Below, piece by piece: positions 34,995 to 43,736 of a DNA stretch of 51,839 nucleotides. Position 1 is the first letter of the stretch; every line of letters starts with the position of its first letter. The stretch is from [Flexibacter] sp. ATCC 35208 (GTDB lineage Bacteria; Bacteroidota; Bacteroidia; Chitinophagales; Chitinophagaceae). The translations under genes were made by a program, and so were the position numbers. The notes under the pieces were generated by a model. It saw only the letters and a program-made list of their open reading frames with translations. It made no database searches and was not told the DNA's origin. The stretch lies in NCBI RefSeq assembly GCF_001975825.1, contig NZ_MTKN01000057.1, positions 1 through 51,839 of the forward strand. The letters run 5' to 3'.

Positions 34995-35039
34995 AATGTA
35001 TTGCCGGGCAGCTTATAAATGGAAACCGGTATCCCGAAT

Positions 35040-35075
35040 AAAAAGAGCGTGTATTTTTTGATACACGCTCTTTTT
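35040..35075 (+). terminator. Intrinsic terminator close to the next start codon
   Basis: AAAAAGAGCGTGTAT (35040-35054) and its complement (35061-35075) form a 15-bp stem with a 6-nt loop and a T-run to 35077. It ends the SDR gene. The next start codon (35095) follows within 20 bases, leaving no room for a separate promoter after the hairpin. Confidence 0.9.
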
Positions 35076-35094
35076 TTATAGCTTTATGGCACCT

Positions 35095-35529
35095 ATGAAA
35101 CGACCATTACTTTTAGGGACAATTGGTGTATTATTATATAGCTGCCAGCAGGGTATTTCACCAGTGGCTCATTTCAACCCCGAGAACCTGGCTTCACAGC
35201 AGGTGAGTATCAATACGAACAGAGATACGGTCGTACAATTGCAGGGAGGGACAGCCTTGCGCATACCCGCACATGCATTAGAGGGGGAACATGGAGATAC
35301 GGTGGGTACTATGGCACCTACCTTATTGGGAGCAATAGATCGCTGGCGTAATGATACGAACAACCTGTTTTATTATATCAGATTCGCTCAGGACTTAGTG
35401 AGTGACCAATATACATGCTGTTTACGCAGGAAGTATAATACCCAGATGAGCAGACATAATCAATTAGATGAAGACTCGCTAAAGGAGATATTCACATATG
35501 TGCGGGAAGAAGTAATGAAAAAGCGATAA
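35095..35529 (+). CDS. Internally deleted cytochrome c-type lipoprotein paralogue
   Basis: 144 residues from the ATG at 35095; an ATG at 35086 adds three. The N-terminus is a lipoprotein-type signal (MKRPLLLGTIGVLLYSC). Residues 25-70 match residues 35-76 of the next gene's product (SQQVSINTNRDTV against SQLFTISTIRDNN, and RIPAHALEGEHGDTV against QIPANALKNANGDSV). The sequence then jumps to its cytochrome region (LLGAIDRWRNDTN against LFGAIQRWGNDTN). About 110 residues are missing between these blocks, including the CxxCH heme motif, and the long C-terminal domain is absent. It is probably a decayed tandem copy, but the frame is still open. Confidence 0.7.
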   Translation: MKRPLLLGTIGVLLYSCQQGISPVAHFNPENLASQQVSINTNRDTVVQLQGGTALRIPAHALEGEHGDTVGTMAPTLLGAIDRWRNDTNNLFYYIRFAQDLVSDQYTCCLRRKYNTQMSRHNQLDEDSLKEIFTYVREEVMKKR

Positions 35530-35617
35530 ATGCCATCATATCGGCATTTAGTGATAAGGAGAAGAAACGTATTGATACGACCAAACAAACAATTAAAACC
35601 TTTAATGACAATTGCAA

Positions 35618-37138
35618 ATGTTCCACTCGCATTTCCGTCAAATAGCCCTATTCCTGCTACTCCTGTTACCGTTTAGCAGTTGCAAACAAACCGCTCCGTT
35701 AAATGGAAAACTAAAATCCGACAATCTCCCTTCGCAACTGTTCACTATCAGTACTATCAGGGATAATAACATCCGCTTATCCGGTGGTACGATTATACAA
35801 ATACCTGCGAACGCGTTAAAGAATGCCAACGGTGATTCTGTAAAACTGGAAATCAAAGAAGCGCTTACTATTGAGCAAATGATTGCTGCAGGCTTATATA
35901 CGCGTAGCAATGGGGAGCTGCTGGCTAGTGGAGGGATGCTGTATATTGCCCCGCAGGAAGGTCAGGATGTGAAGATATTAAAATCGATGAAAGTGGTTGT
36001 ACCTGCTGATCAGACACAGGAGGGTATGCAGCTGTTCAGGGGGGAAGTAGTAGATGCTGCTATTAACTGGGTAGATCCAAAACCACTTGAAGTGAGTAAG
36101 ATGGATGCCCGACTCGCACATGGGAAAAAGTTATTGACAAGTAATTGCTATCAATGCCATGATGTTACAAAAAAAATCGTGGGTCCACCACTCTTTGGTG
36201 CGATACAGCGTTGGGGAAATGATACTAATGCTGTATATGAATACACGAGAGATATCGCCCTAGCTATGCAAAAGTATCCCCGGGCCACTTGTGTTTATAA
36301 TGAATACAGGATCTCAATGCCGGCTTTTCCTACCCTAACGAAAGAAGAACTGGATGATATGTACCTGTATATACAGGAGGAAGGGATGAAGCGATTGGGT
36401 GGCATGCCTGCTGAATATACCAATACCTCATGTGACAGTTGTTTTTATATATATCAATTGGAATATTCTCTTTATAGTGCGGGTAAGGGCCGCTTCGGCA
36501 TAAATTATTATGGTAGACCGACAGATACAATTAAAAATAACCTGGCAAATGGGACAAATGTGATAAATGTAGCAACAGATACCACCTCACCGGTCATATC
36601 AAACGTAGTGATACCACCACCCCCAACTTATTATTCATTTGACATTTCTACCTTTGGCTGGTTCAATATAGACCAGTTTCTTGCTGATAATATACAGACC
36701 GAAATAACGACACTAAAAGTCATTCAGGAAGGCTTGGTCTCATCTACCCTTTACCCTGTACTGGTTGTTCCTTCATTGAAAATAATCCAGGCAGGCGCAG
36801 CTTCATCAGATAACCATTATTTCTATTTCAAGGAAGAAGATGGTAAAGTTCAGTTACCACCTAATAAAAAAGCCTATATTCTTGTAATGGGAGAAAAATC
36901 TGATACGGTATTGTTTGGTATCACAAACTTTGTAACAGGCGGTGATCAAACGATAAAGGTCAATATTCAGAAAAGTAATAAAGTAGCAGTAAAAGCGGCA
37001 ATAGGCCGGTTAAAACTGCCTGATGCAAAGATCAATGTAGAGAAAACTAACAATGTAAATACTGATCAATTGAAATTGGAGCTGGATCGGTTAAGGAAGA
37101 AATATCCTGGTTGTAATGTCAGTGATACTTCAAAATAA
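35618..37138 (+). CDS. Lipoprotein with cytochrome c domain
   Basis: 506 residues from the ATG at 35618; a TTG at 35612 adds two. The signal ends in a lipobox-like PFSSC. After a beta-rich N-terminal domain (about 25-150) comes a class I cytochrome c domain (about 160-260) with the heme motif CYQCH (C177, C180, H181) and a likely Met ligand in MPAFP. The C-terminal 240 residues are beta-rich and unassigned. It is probably an outer-membrane or periplasmic electron carrier. It follows its shortened paralogue by 88 bases, and the cytochrome bd oxidase genes are convergent with it. Confidence 0.8.
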   Translation: MFHSHFRQIALFLLLLLPFSSCKQTAPLNGKLKSDNLPSQLFTISTIRDNNIRLSGGTIIQIPANALKNANGDSVKLEIKEALTIEQMIAAGLYTRSNGELLASGGMLYIAPQEGQDVKILKSMKVVVPADQTQEGMQLFRGEVVDAAINWVDPKPLEVSKMDARLAHGKKLLTSNCYQCHDVTKKIVGPPLFGAIQRWGNDTNAVYEYTRDIALAMQKYPRATCVYNEYRISMPAFPTLTKEELDDMYLYIQEEGMKRLGGMPAEYTNTSCDSCFYIYQLEYSLYSAGKGRFGINYYGRPTDTIKNNLANGTNVINVATDTTSPVISNVVIPPPPTYYSFDISTFGWFNIDQFLADNIQTEITTLKVIQEGLVSSTLYPVLVVPSLKIIQAGAASSDNHYFYFKEEDGKVQLPPNKKAYILVMGEKSDTVLFGITNFVTGGDQTIKVNIQKSNKVAVKAAIGRLKLPDAKINVEKTNNVNTDQLKLELDRLRKKYPGCNVSDTSK

Positions 37139-37220
37139 AAAAGATGTGGATGTACCAAAAATAAATGAAACTCCTGAGAATCGAATAAATTGGAATCTGG
37201 CGCCATCAGGTATCCAAACT

Positions 37221-37258
37221 AAAAATGGGTGTATCTAACTTTTGATACACCCGTTTTT
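37221..37258. terminator. Bidirectional terminator
   Basis: AAAAATGGGTGTATC (37221-37235) pairs with GATACACCCGTTTTT (37244-37258), with one T-G wobble and an 8-nt loop. It lies between the cytochrome c lipoprotein gene and the convergent cydB. Confidence 0.88.
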
Positions 37259-37263
37259 AGTTT

Positions 37264-38280
37264 TTAATGTTCTATCGCTTCCCCCTTCCTGAAACTATAC
37301 AACAAATAAAATAACGCAGGCAATATCAATATACTTCCCAACAACAGCGCCATACCCAGTGAATGAATCGTTTTCTCCTGTCCTGCATGCTCCAGCAAAG
37401 ACAAATACTTCCCTCCTTTTAAGATCACAATATTCGGATAGTGTCGGATCGTTATCGCCAGTAAGATCATCGTGACCTGAAAACCTGCCAGTACACGAAT
37501 GATGATAACCTTACCTTTTTGCAGCAACAAATACCATAATAGCACAAGAGATAATACCGCCGCGATAATGGCAATGATCCCGGTTGGATTATCAAACATC
37601 CATTTATCCAAAGGGATGTTCTCTGCATGTGCCGCCCAGAATACCAATGCCCCAAATACCGCTGCCGCTACATTCATCTGTTTGGCCTTTCTAATAAAAC
37701 GTACACGACTTTTATCGTCATCAGTTTCGCCTATGATGAATATAGCCGCGAGATAACCACAGATCGCTACGGTAAAAAATCCAACTGTAACGGAGAACCA
37801 ATTGAACCAGGTATATACATACGCATTCAGAAAATCATTCGCCCCCGGATCTATCCTACCAGATACCGCACTACCCGCGATCACCCCCAAAAAGAAAGGC
37901 GTGACAAAACTGGAATATACAAAGATGCGGTTGTACACCTTCTGCATATTATCCTTCACAGCATCGTAGTTTCTGAAGGTAAAGGCGGTACCACGGGCAA
38001 TGATGCCAAACAGCATGATCACCAGTGGTATATGCAGGTGTGTGGAGACTGTCGTATAGATTTCCGGAAAACCTACAAACAATACCACGATGGCAATGAT
38101 CAGCCACATATGGTTGGCTTCCCAGATAGGCCCGATGGCCTGGTACATGGTATTGCGGGTATATGCCTTGTTCTTTTCCGAAGTAAATAATTCTATGATC
38201 CCAGCACCAAAATCAGCTCCTCCCAACAATATATACAACAGGATGGCAGCCCATAAATAAGCCATTACTACAAATATCAT
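37264..38280 (-). CDS. cydB: Cytochrome bd oxidase subunit II
   Basis: 338 residues with about eight or nine membrane helices. Family motifs include LLGGADFGAGIIELF (about 19-33), PIWEANHMWLI with the acidic residue of the proton path, and FPEIYTTVSTHLH. It forms the quinol oxidase with CydA, reducing oxygen to water at high affinity and with low sensitivity to inhibitors. Its start overlaps the cydA stop by 4 bases, so the two are translationally coupled. No cydX-like small gene is visible after it. Confidence 0.95.
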   Translation of the reverse strand: MIFVVMAYLWAAILLYILLGGADFGAGIIELFTSEKNKAYTRNTMYQAIGPIWEANHMWLIIAIVVLFVGFPEIYTTVSTHLHIPLVIMLFGIIARGTAFTFRNYDAVKDNMQKVYNRIFVYSSFVTPFFLGVIAGSAVSGRIDPGANDFLNAYVYTWFNWFSVTVGFFTVAICGYLAAIFIIGETDDDKSRVRFIRKAKQMNVAAAVFGALVFWAAHAENIPLDKWMFDNPTGIIAIIAAVLSLVLLWYLLLQKGKVIIIRVLAGFQVTMILLAITIRHYPNIVILKGGKYLSLLEHAGQEKTIHSLGMALLLGSILILPALFYLLYSFRKGEAIEH

Positions 38281-39599
38281 AAAGCAGGCGTTTGAATATC
38301 ATAAATCTCAGGTACCATCCGGATCTGTCTGTACAACAGGAATGTCACGATCAGGGACAATGAAATGTACACAGCTGTAAAGATGTAGAAGGAATACGCA
38401 ATCCCCGGCATAGGGGTAACTGCATCAGCCGTGCGCATCACACCATTGATGATCCATGGTTGTCTGCCGACTTCTGTCACTGTCCAACCGGCTTCTACGG
38501 CAATAAATCCCATCGGTGTGGCGATGACGAACAGCCGTAGCAGCCATGGCATTCTGAGCCAGCTCTTCTTCTTAATGATGGCTACGAAATAACAAACAGC
38601 AATCAACAGCATCACCATCCCCAATCCCACCATGATCTGGAAGGCGTAGTGCGTAATGGCAATCGGGGGCTGATCATTTTCAGGTATCTGATCCAACCCT
38701 GTTACAGGGGTATGGAAATCACCATACACCATAAAGCTCAGTAAACCGGGTATTTCAAGCCCATATTTCACCTCTTTTGCCACTGGGTCAGGAATACCCC
38801 CGATTACCAGCGGAGAAGCTGCTTCGGTCTTAAAATGTGCTTCCATAGCCGCCAGTTTTGCAGGCTGTCTGTGTGCAACGTCTTTTGCAGAGATATCTCC
38901 GCTCAGGGGTTGCAGCAGGGCTGCTATGCAGGCGAATAAAGCAGGTATTCTGAAAGCGGTGGTATGAAAGGCGATGTTCCTTCTTCGTAAGATCATGAGG
39001 GCATGGATACCTGCTACGGCAAAACCGGTAGCAGCAAATGCCGCAATACACATGTGCAGAGCCTGTGAAAACCAGGCGTCATTGAACATTGCTTTGATCG
39101 GATCTATATTCAGGTATTGTCCATTTACGAAATCGAATCCTGCCGGACTGTTCATCCAGGCATTGGCAGCAACTACCAGTATACCGGATACTAACCCGCT
39201 GATACCTACAACTACGCCGGTGATCCAGTGAAACCAGGGATTGAATCGTCCCCAGCCATAGAGGAAGAAACCGAGGGCGATCGCTTCGATGAAAAAGGCG
39301 GTACCTTCTAAGGAGAAGGGCATGCCGAAGATCGGGCCGGCGTGCTTCATGAATTCAGGCCAGAGAAGGCCGAGTTCGAAAGAGAGTACGGTACCGGATA
39401 CAGCGCCAGTGGCGAAGAAGATGGCGACACCCTTACTCCATGCACGGGTGATATTCTTATAGACATCATTGCCTGTGCGGATGTAAAGGAAGTGAGCGAC
39501 GGCCATAAAGAATGGCATGACCATGCCTATACAGGAGAAGACAATATGAAAACCTAACGATAAAGCCATTTGTGATCTGGCTGCTAGAAAATCGTTCAT
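38277..39599 (-). CDS. cydA: Cytochrome bd oxidase subunit I
   Basis: 440 residues with nine membrane helices expected. Visible conserved parts are the N-terminal heme-ligand helix SLGFHIVFSC (His18), SQALHMCIAAF (heme His), the GWGRFNPWFHW segment and EVGRQPWII. The quinol loop is short, as in the shorter (CIO-like) branch and unlike E. coli CydA (about 520). It carries the hemes and oxidises quinol. It is preceded by a good promoter element and followed by cydB, overlapping by 4 bases. Confidence 0.95.
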   Translation of the reverse strand: MNDFLAARSQMALSLGFHIVFSCIGMVMPFFMAVAHFLYIRTGNDVYKNITRAWSKGVAIFFATGAVSGTVLSFELGLLWPEFMKHAGPIFGMPFSLEGTAFFIEAIALGFFLYGWGRFNPWFHWITGVVVGISGLVSGILVVAANAWMNSPAGFDFVNGQYLNIDPIKAMFNDAWFSQALHMCIAAFAATGFAVAGIHALMILRRRNIAFHTTAFRIPALFACIAALLQPLSGDISAKDVAHRQPAKLAAMEAHFKTEAASPLVIGGIPDPVAKEVKYGLEIPGLLSFMVYGDFHTPVTGLDQIPENDQPPIAITHYAFQIMVGLGMVMLLIAVCYFVAIIKKKSWLRMPWLLRLFVIATPMGFIAVEAGWTVTEVGRQPWIINGVMRTADAVTPMPGIAYSFYIFTAVYISLSLIVTFLLYRQIRMVPEIYDIQTPAL

Positions 39600-39622
39600 T
39601 GGCGCGATGAGTTATTACGGGT

Positions 39623-39630
39623 CAAAGCTA
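39623..39630 (-). promoter_or_regulatory. TAnnTTTG promoter element of cydAB
   Basis: On the minus strand TAGCTTTG matches the consensus exactly and lies 23 bases before the cydA ATG, giving a leader of about 16 nt. No second cydA start or other promoter is evident. Confidence 0.5.
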
Positions 39631-39679
39631 CTAAATCTACATTATGAGGGGATGATAAAAGTCATGTTAGATTTTTCCG

Positions 39680-39695
39680 GCCTGCGGCGGCAGGC
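39680..39695. repeat. GC-rich palindrome, REP-like
   Basis: GCCTGC-GGCG-GCAGGC, a 6-bp stem in the gap between cydA and the DUF4249 gene. It is nearly identical to the element at 14175-14189. No T-tract follows on the minus strand, so it is a poor terminator. Confidence 0.4.
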
Positions 39696-39723
39696 AAGGG
39701 GTATTTACTTTGGGGCTGGCGCA

Positions 39724-39800
39724 GAATGAGCGGATTTGATTGCAAGCGAGTGTTTTATTTTTTTGCAGTTAGCGAATGGCTGGATTTGATTGGAAGAGAG
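39724..39800. repeat. Two 27-bp direct repeats, 50-bp period
   Basis: 39724-39750 and 39774-39800 match at 22 of 27 positions, sharing GGATTTGATTG, exactly 50 bp apart. They lie in non-coding DNA just past the DUF4249 stop codon. The role is unknown; this is probably a small local duplication. Confidence 0.5.
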
Positions 39801-39811
39801 AAAGGTTTTTT

Positions 39812-40621
39812 CTACTCCGCCACTATCGTCCTCGTCTGCACACTATGCGCACTAAAATACCCCAACGCTCCCCCTACTATATTCGTCACCGGGTTCGCCG
39901 GCGTAGCACTCTGCCCCTCTCCTGTTGCACCCGCATCCAGACTATACCAGTATTTATACACCACAGGATCTATACACTGCATCTCCACCGAGACCGTATC
40001 CCCTGCCTTTATCTGCTTATCATCATCATCACTATCACTACTAAATGATACCAGTTGTATACTCAAACTCTTCCCATCCGTATTCTCATCATTCCTCACA
40101 AATATGGTACTCTCCTGCACCCCATTGTGCCACTCCACAAAATGATAGGAATTCCCTTTCCCTTCCGGATCTGAATAATACACTGCCGGCACCCTTCTGG
40201 TCTCGCCAAACACCACCCTATCTACCAAAGCCAGACTATCAAAATACACCTCCCGCGGCATTGTGGATACCGCCGTAAATGTATCCGTACCTATCTGTAC
40301 ATACATACTATAACTATGTCCCACCTTTCCTTTGAACCCCGTGGTTGTATACACCCCGGCCGTAGCTGTTTCCTGCAACTCATACTCCGTCGCATTATCA
40401 GCAGTAATGGTCACCGTAGCTCCACTTACTCCTTCAAAGGTATTATCCTCATTAAAGTCCATCGTCTGTGATATCTTCACACTCACTCCATTCACATCAT
40501 CCGTCACCACCCCCTCTATCACATATTTCTTCGCTGCATTATTCAAATCAATATCTATCACCTTCTGACAGGCGCCAAAAACAATTATGATCGCGATATA
40601 CAACAACTGTTTCATCTCCAC
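39812..40621 (-). CDS. DUF4249-family lipoprotein
   Basis: 269 residues. The signal ends in FGACQK, a lipobox, so it is a lipoprotein. The first mature block (VIDIDLNNAAKKYVIEGVVTDD) and the later NSYHFVEW block are typical of DUF4249. The family is usually encoded beside a TonB receptor and probably helps it at the outer membrane; its biochemical role is not known. Its start overlaps the last base of the upstream TonB-receptor gene, and it is the last gene of the eight-gene minus-strand run. Confidence 0.88.
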   Translation of the reverse strand: MEMKQLLYIAIIIVFGACQKVIDIDLNNAAKKYVIEGVVTDDVNGVSVKISQTMDFNEDNTFEGVSGATVTITADNATEYELQETATAGVYTTTGFKGKVGHSYSMYVQIGTDTFTAVSTMPREVYFDSLALVDRVVFGETRRVPAVYYSDPEGKGNSYHFVEWHNGVQESTIFVRNDENTDGKSLSIQLVSFSSDSDDDDKQIKAGDTVSVEMQCIDPVVYKYWYSLDAGATGEGQSATPANPVTNIVGGALGYFSAHSVQTRTIVAE

Positions 40622-42948
40622 TAGAATTTAAAGTTGTATGAAATAGAAGGTACAAACCTGAACAATGACGTCCTCACGGCTTCTGTCTTATTCGGATCGT
40701 CCTTACTTTGCCTGAAGGTAATAGTATACGCATTCTCCCTGCCATACGCATTATACAAACTGAAAGCCAGCTCTGAAGAATACCTGCCCCGCTTGCGCAA
40801 CTGTTTTGTCGCTCCCAGATCCAACCTGTGATAAGCCGGCATACGATAGCCATTCCGCTCTGTATAGTAATAATACACTGTATTGTTGATCAGGTATTTA
40901 CCACTGGGGAAAGTTACCGCATCTCCTGTATAATACACCCAGTTCGCACTCAGGGACCATTTCTCATTCAACTGGTACATGCCCACTACTGCAATGTCAT
41001 GGGTTCTGTCCTGCCGCGCATTATACCATTCCCCATTGTTGATCCCATCTATCTTCCTTTGTGTCTTTGACAATGTATAACTCACCCATCCGGTCAGTCT
41101 GCCTGCCTTCTTTTTTAACAGCCACTCTATACCATACGCACGGCCTTTCCCAAATAACAATTGTGTTTCTATCGCATCATTATTCAGCACATCTGCCCCA
41201 TCCCGGTAATCGATCTGGTGCTGCATGGTCTTATAATAGGTTTCTACTGTCAACTCATACTTATTCCCCGCCAGGTTTTTATAATAACCCAACGATACCT
41301 GGTCTGATATTTCCGGTTTGATAATGTTCGTACTCGCTACCCAACGATCTGTAGGGCTGGAAGATGTACTGTTTGAAATCAGGTGCAGGTTCTGCACATT
41401 CCGTGCATAAGAAGCTTTTACTGAAGAAATATCCGTGAGCTTATAACTGGCTGCCAGCCGGGGTTCCAGGTTAATATAGGTCTTTACAAACTCGCCACTC
41501 TTATAATGCAGTGTATCCAGTATATTCCCATCTGCATCTATATTAAAAAAATCACCGGCACCCAGTATACTGAATGCCGTAAGGCGTGCGCCATAAGACA
41601 AATCTAATTTATCCGTTGCTTTCCACACATCAGATACATACACAGCATTCTCCCATGAATACCGCTGTTGCAAACGGGATGAATTAAAATTAGATAACTG
41701 TGAAGACGTGATCTCTCCCGGTCGCATAGTATGATAAATGGTATTGAAACCAATACGCAGGTTATGTCGCTGGCTGATATAATATTGTAATTCTTCCTTC
41801 AGGTTCCAGTCACGGATCTGCGAGAAGATATTCACATCGTTCGCCCCACTCTTTACATTGATCTTATAATTGTAATTACTAAAGATCAGGGAGGTGTTGG
41901 AGAACATTTTGCTACTGTAAATATGGTTCCATCTCAGGGTACCAGTGCTATTTCCCCATTTCAATCCAAAGTTATTTCCCACGACCAGGTTATCCGCCCC
42001 GAAATACCCGGAAGCAAACAAACGGTCCCTTTTACCCAGCTGGTAATTCAGCTTGGCATTGAGGTCATAAAAATAAAGGCTGTTATTCCTGATAGAGGAG
42101 TCATTTGATAAACGAAGGAAAAGATCCACATATGTTCTTCTGGCAGACACCAGAAAAGAAGACTTATCCTTTTGCAAAGGTCCTTCGATATTTATTTTGG
42201 AAGAGATCAACCCGATGCCGCCACTTACATTATAATCCTGGTTATTGCCGTCATTCATCTTAATATCCAGTACAGACGAAAGTCGGCCACCGTATTGAGC
42301 AGGCATGCCTCCCTTGTATACCGTCACATCTTTGATGGCATCAGAATTAAATGTAGAAAAGAAACCAAACAGATGTGAAGCATTGTACACGGGTGCTTCA
42401 TCCAATAAAATCAGGTTCTGGTCTGCCCCACCACCCCGTACATAGAACCCACTGTTGCCATCGCCGGCTGATTTAATACCCGGTAGTAACTGGATCGTTT
42501 TCAACACATCCTTTTCTCCCAGCAATACCGGAATATTCTTCATCTCCTTTGTCGTCAGTTGTTCCATACCCATTTGGGGGGTACTTAGATTACGTTGCTT
42601 CGTGTTGGCCGTAATCGTCACCGACTTCAATGATTGTGCAGCATCGTCCAGCGCAATATTCCTGATCGTATGCTGTGTCAGCGCAATCTCCTCCTGTACC
42701 GGTTGCAACCCCACCGTACTGAATTCTATGGTATAGGTCCCTGTGGGCAGCGTGAGGGAATAAAAACCATACTCATTGCTGACAGTTCCGATGGATTGAC
42801 CCGCTACGTGCACAGTAGCACCAATAATGGTTTCCCCGGTTTTTTTTGATCTGATGGTTCCGCTGATAGTAAATTTTGCCTGTGCAATCGCTCCTAAACA
42901 TGACAATAACACACAACAGGTAATGATAAGAGGCTTACTCATATTCAT
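40621..42948 (-). CDS. TonB-dependent receptor
   Basis: 775 residues. A signal peptide (cleavage at AIAQ), a carboxypeptidase-like regulatory domain (about 25-110, FTISGTIRSKKTGETIIGAT), a plug (about 120-225, with NSGFYVRGGGADQNLILLD and GRLSSVLDIKMND) and a 22-strand-type barrel ending SISYNFKF. It belongs to the shorter, non-SusC class that pairs with DUF4249 lipoproteins. The ligand is unknown. It lies 75 bases after the efflux ATPase gene on the same strand. A hairpin-like CTTCCG/CGGAAG sits in that gap. Confidence 0.92.
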   Translation of the reverse strand: MNMSKPLIITCCVLLSCLGAIAQAKFTISGTIRSKKTGETIIGATVHVAGQSIGTVSNEYGFYSLTLPTGTYTIEFSTVGLQPVQEEIALTQHTIRNIALDDAAQSLKSVTITANTKQRNLSTPQMGMEQLTTKEMKNIPVLLGEKDVLKTIQLLPGIKSAGDGNSGFYVRGGGADQNLILLDEAPVYNASHLFGFFSTFNSDAIKDVTVYKGGMPAQYGGRLSSVLDIKMNDGNNQDYNVSGGIGLISSKINIEGPLQKDKSSFLVSARRTYVDLFLRLSNDSSIRNNSLYFYDLNAKLNYQLGKRDRLFASGYFGADNLVVGNNFGLKWGNSTGTLRWNHIYSSKMFSNTSLIFSNYNYKINVKSGANDVNIFSQIRDWNLKEELQYYISQRHNLRIGFNTIYHTMRPGEITSSQLSNFNSSRLQQRYSWENAVYVSDVWKATDKLDLSYGARLTAFSILGAGDFFNIDADGNILDTLHYKSGEFVKTYINLEPRLAASYKLTDISSVKASYARNVQNLHLISNSTSSSPTDRWVASTNIIKPEISDQVSLGYYKNLAGNKYELTVETYYKTMQHQIDYRDGADVLNNDAIETQLLFGKGRAYGIEWLLKKKAGRLTGWVSYTLSKTQRKIDGINNGEWYNARQDRTHDIAVVGMYQLNEKWSLSANWVYYTGDAVTFPSGKYLINNTVYYYYTERNGYRMPAYHRLDLGATKQLRKRGRYSSELAFSLYNAYGRENAYTITFRQSKDDPNKTEAVRTSLFRFVPSISYNFKF

Positions 42949-43023
42949 TTATGTGGCAGTGCTTCCGCGTCCGGAAGTACTACCTATCGGGTTTTATTTT
43001 TACAAGGCTTCCTGTTGCAGTTC

Positions 43024-43725
43024 CTATTTTCCAAACTCCTTCGCGGTAGAAATGATTGCGCCATCCTGCATCTCAATGGTACGGTCAGAGCGTTCTGCGA
43101 AATCATTGTCGTGCGTTACTGCTATGATCGTCTGGTTATATTCGTGCGCCAGTTGTTTAAATGTATCAAATACGATTTGTGAATTCTTTGAATCAAGGTT
43201 TCCAGTCGGCTCATCCCCCATTATAATCAGGGGATCATTGATCAGGGCCCTGGCAATGGCGACCCTTTGTTGTTGGCCTCCTGATAACTTGGAGGCAGGT
43301 TTCAGTGCCTGATCCTGTAGTCCCAGCAGGGTCAGTTTCTGGTAAGCCCTATCCTCTATTTCCTGCCTGGAATACTTTCCTAACCGCAATGCCGGTATCA
43401 TCACATTTTTCAGACAGCTAAATTCGGGTAAAAGATAATGGAACTGAAACACAAATCCAATCTTCTCGTTCCGCAGGGCGGCCAGGTTATTTTGCCTTTG
43501 GCCGGTGGTTTCCTCCCCATGGATGTGCAATTTACCCTCATAATCAGTATCCATCGTGCTCAAAATATACAGCAAAGTGGACTTTCCACTCCCCGATTTT
43601 CCTACCAATGTTACAAATTCTCCTCTATATACTTTAAAAGAAATATCATTCAGCACCCTAAATTTTACCGGGTCATAAAAATACTTCCCGATATTTTCTG
43701 CTTCCAGCATGAGCTCTCTTTGCAT
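43024..43725 (-). CDS. ABC transporter ATPase, LolD/MacB type
   Basis: 233 residues from the ATG at 43725; a longer frame to 43851 would run into the permease gene and adds no family sequence. Walker A GKSGSGKST, Q-loop FVFQFHYLLPEF, signature LSGGQQQRVAIARAL, Walker B LIIMGDEPTGNLDS and H-loop AVTHD are all intact. It powers the FtsX-type permease encoded 11 bases upstream. With the HlyD-type and TolC genes it forms a MacAB-TolC-like export system whose ATPase and permease are separate proteins. Confidence 0.94.
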   Translation of the reverse strand: MQRELMLEAENIGKYFYDPVKFRVLNDISFKVYRGEFVTLVGKSGSGKSTLLYILSTMDTDYEGKLHIHGEETTGQRQNNLAALRNEKIGFVFQFHYLLPEFSCLKNVMIPALRLGKYSRQEIEDRAYQKLTLLGLQDQALKPASKLSGGQQQRVAIARALINDPLIIMGDEPTGNLDSKNSQIVFDTFKQLAHEYNQTIIAVTHDNDFAERSDRTIEMQDGAIISTAKEFGK

Positions 43726-43736
43726 AGTCGTAATTT

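Noticed and set aside
37627..38190. Long plus-strand frame (187 codons) opposite cydB
   Set aside because: It is the reverse shadow of cydB and not a protein family.
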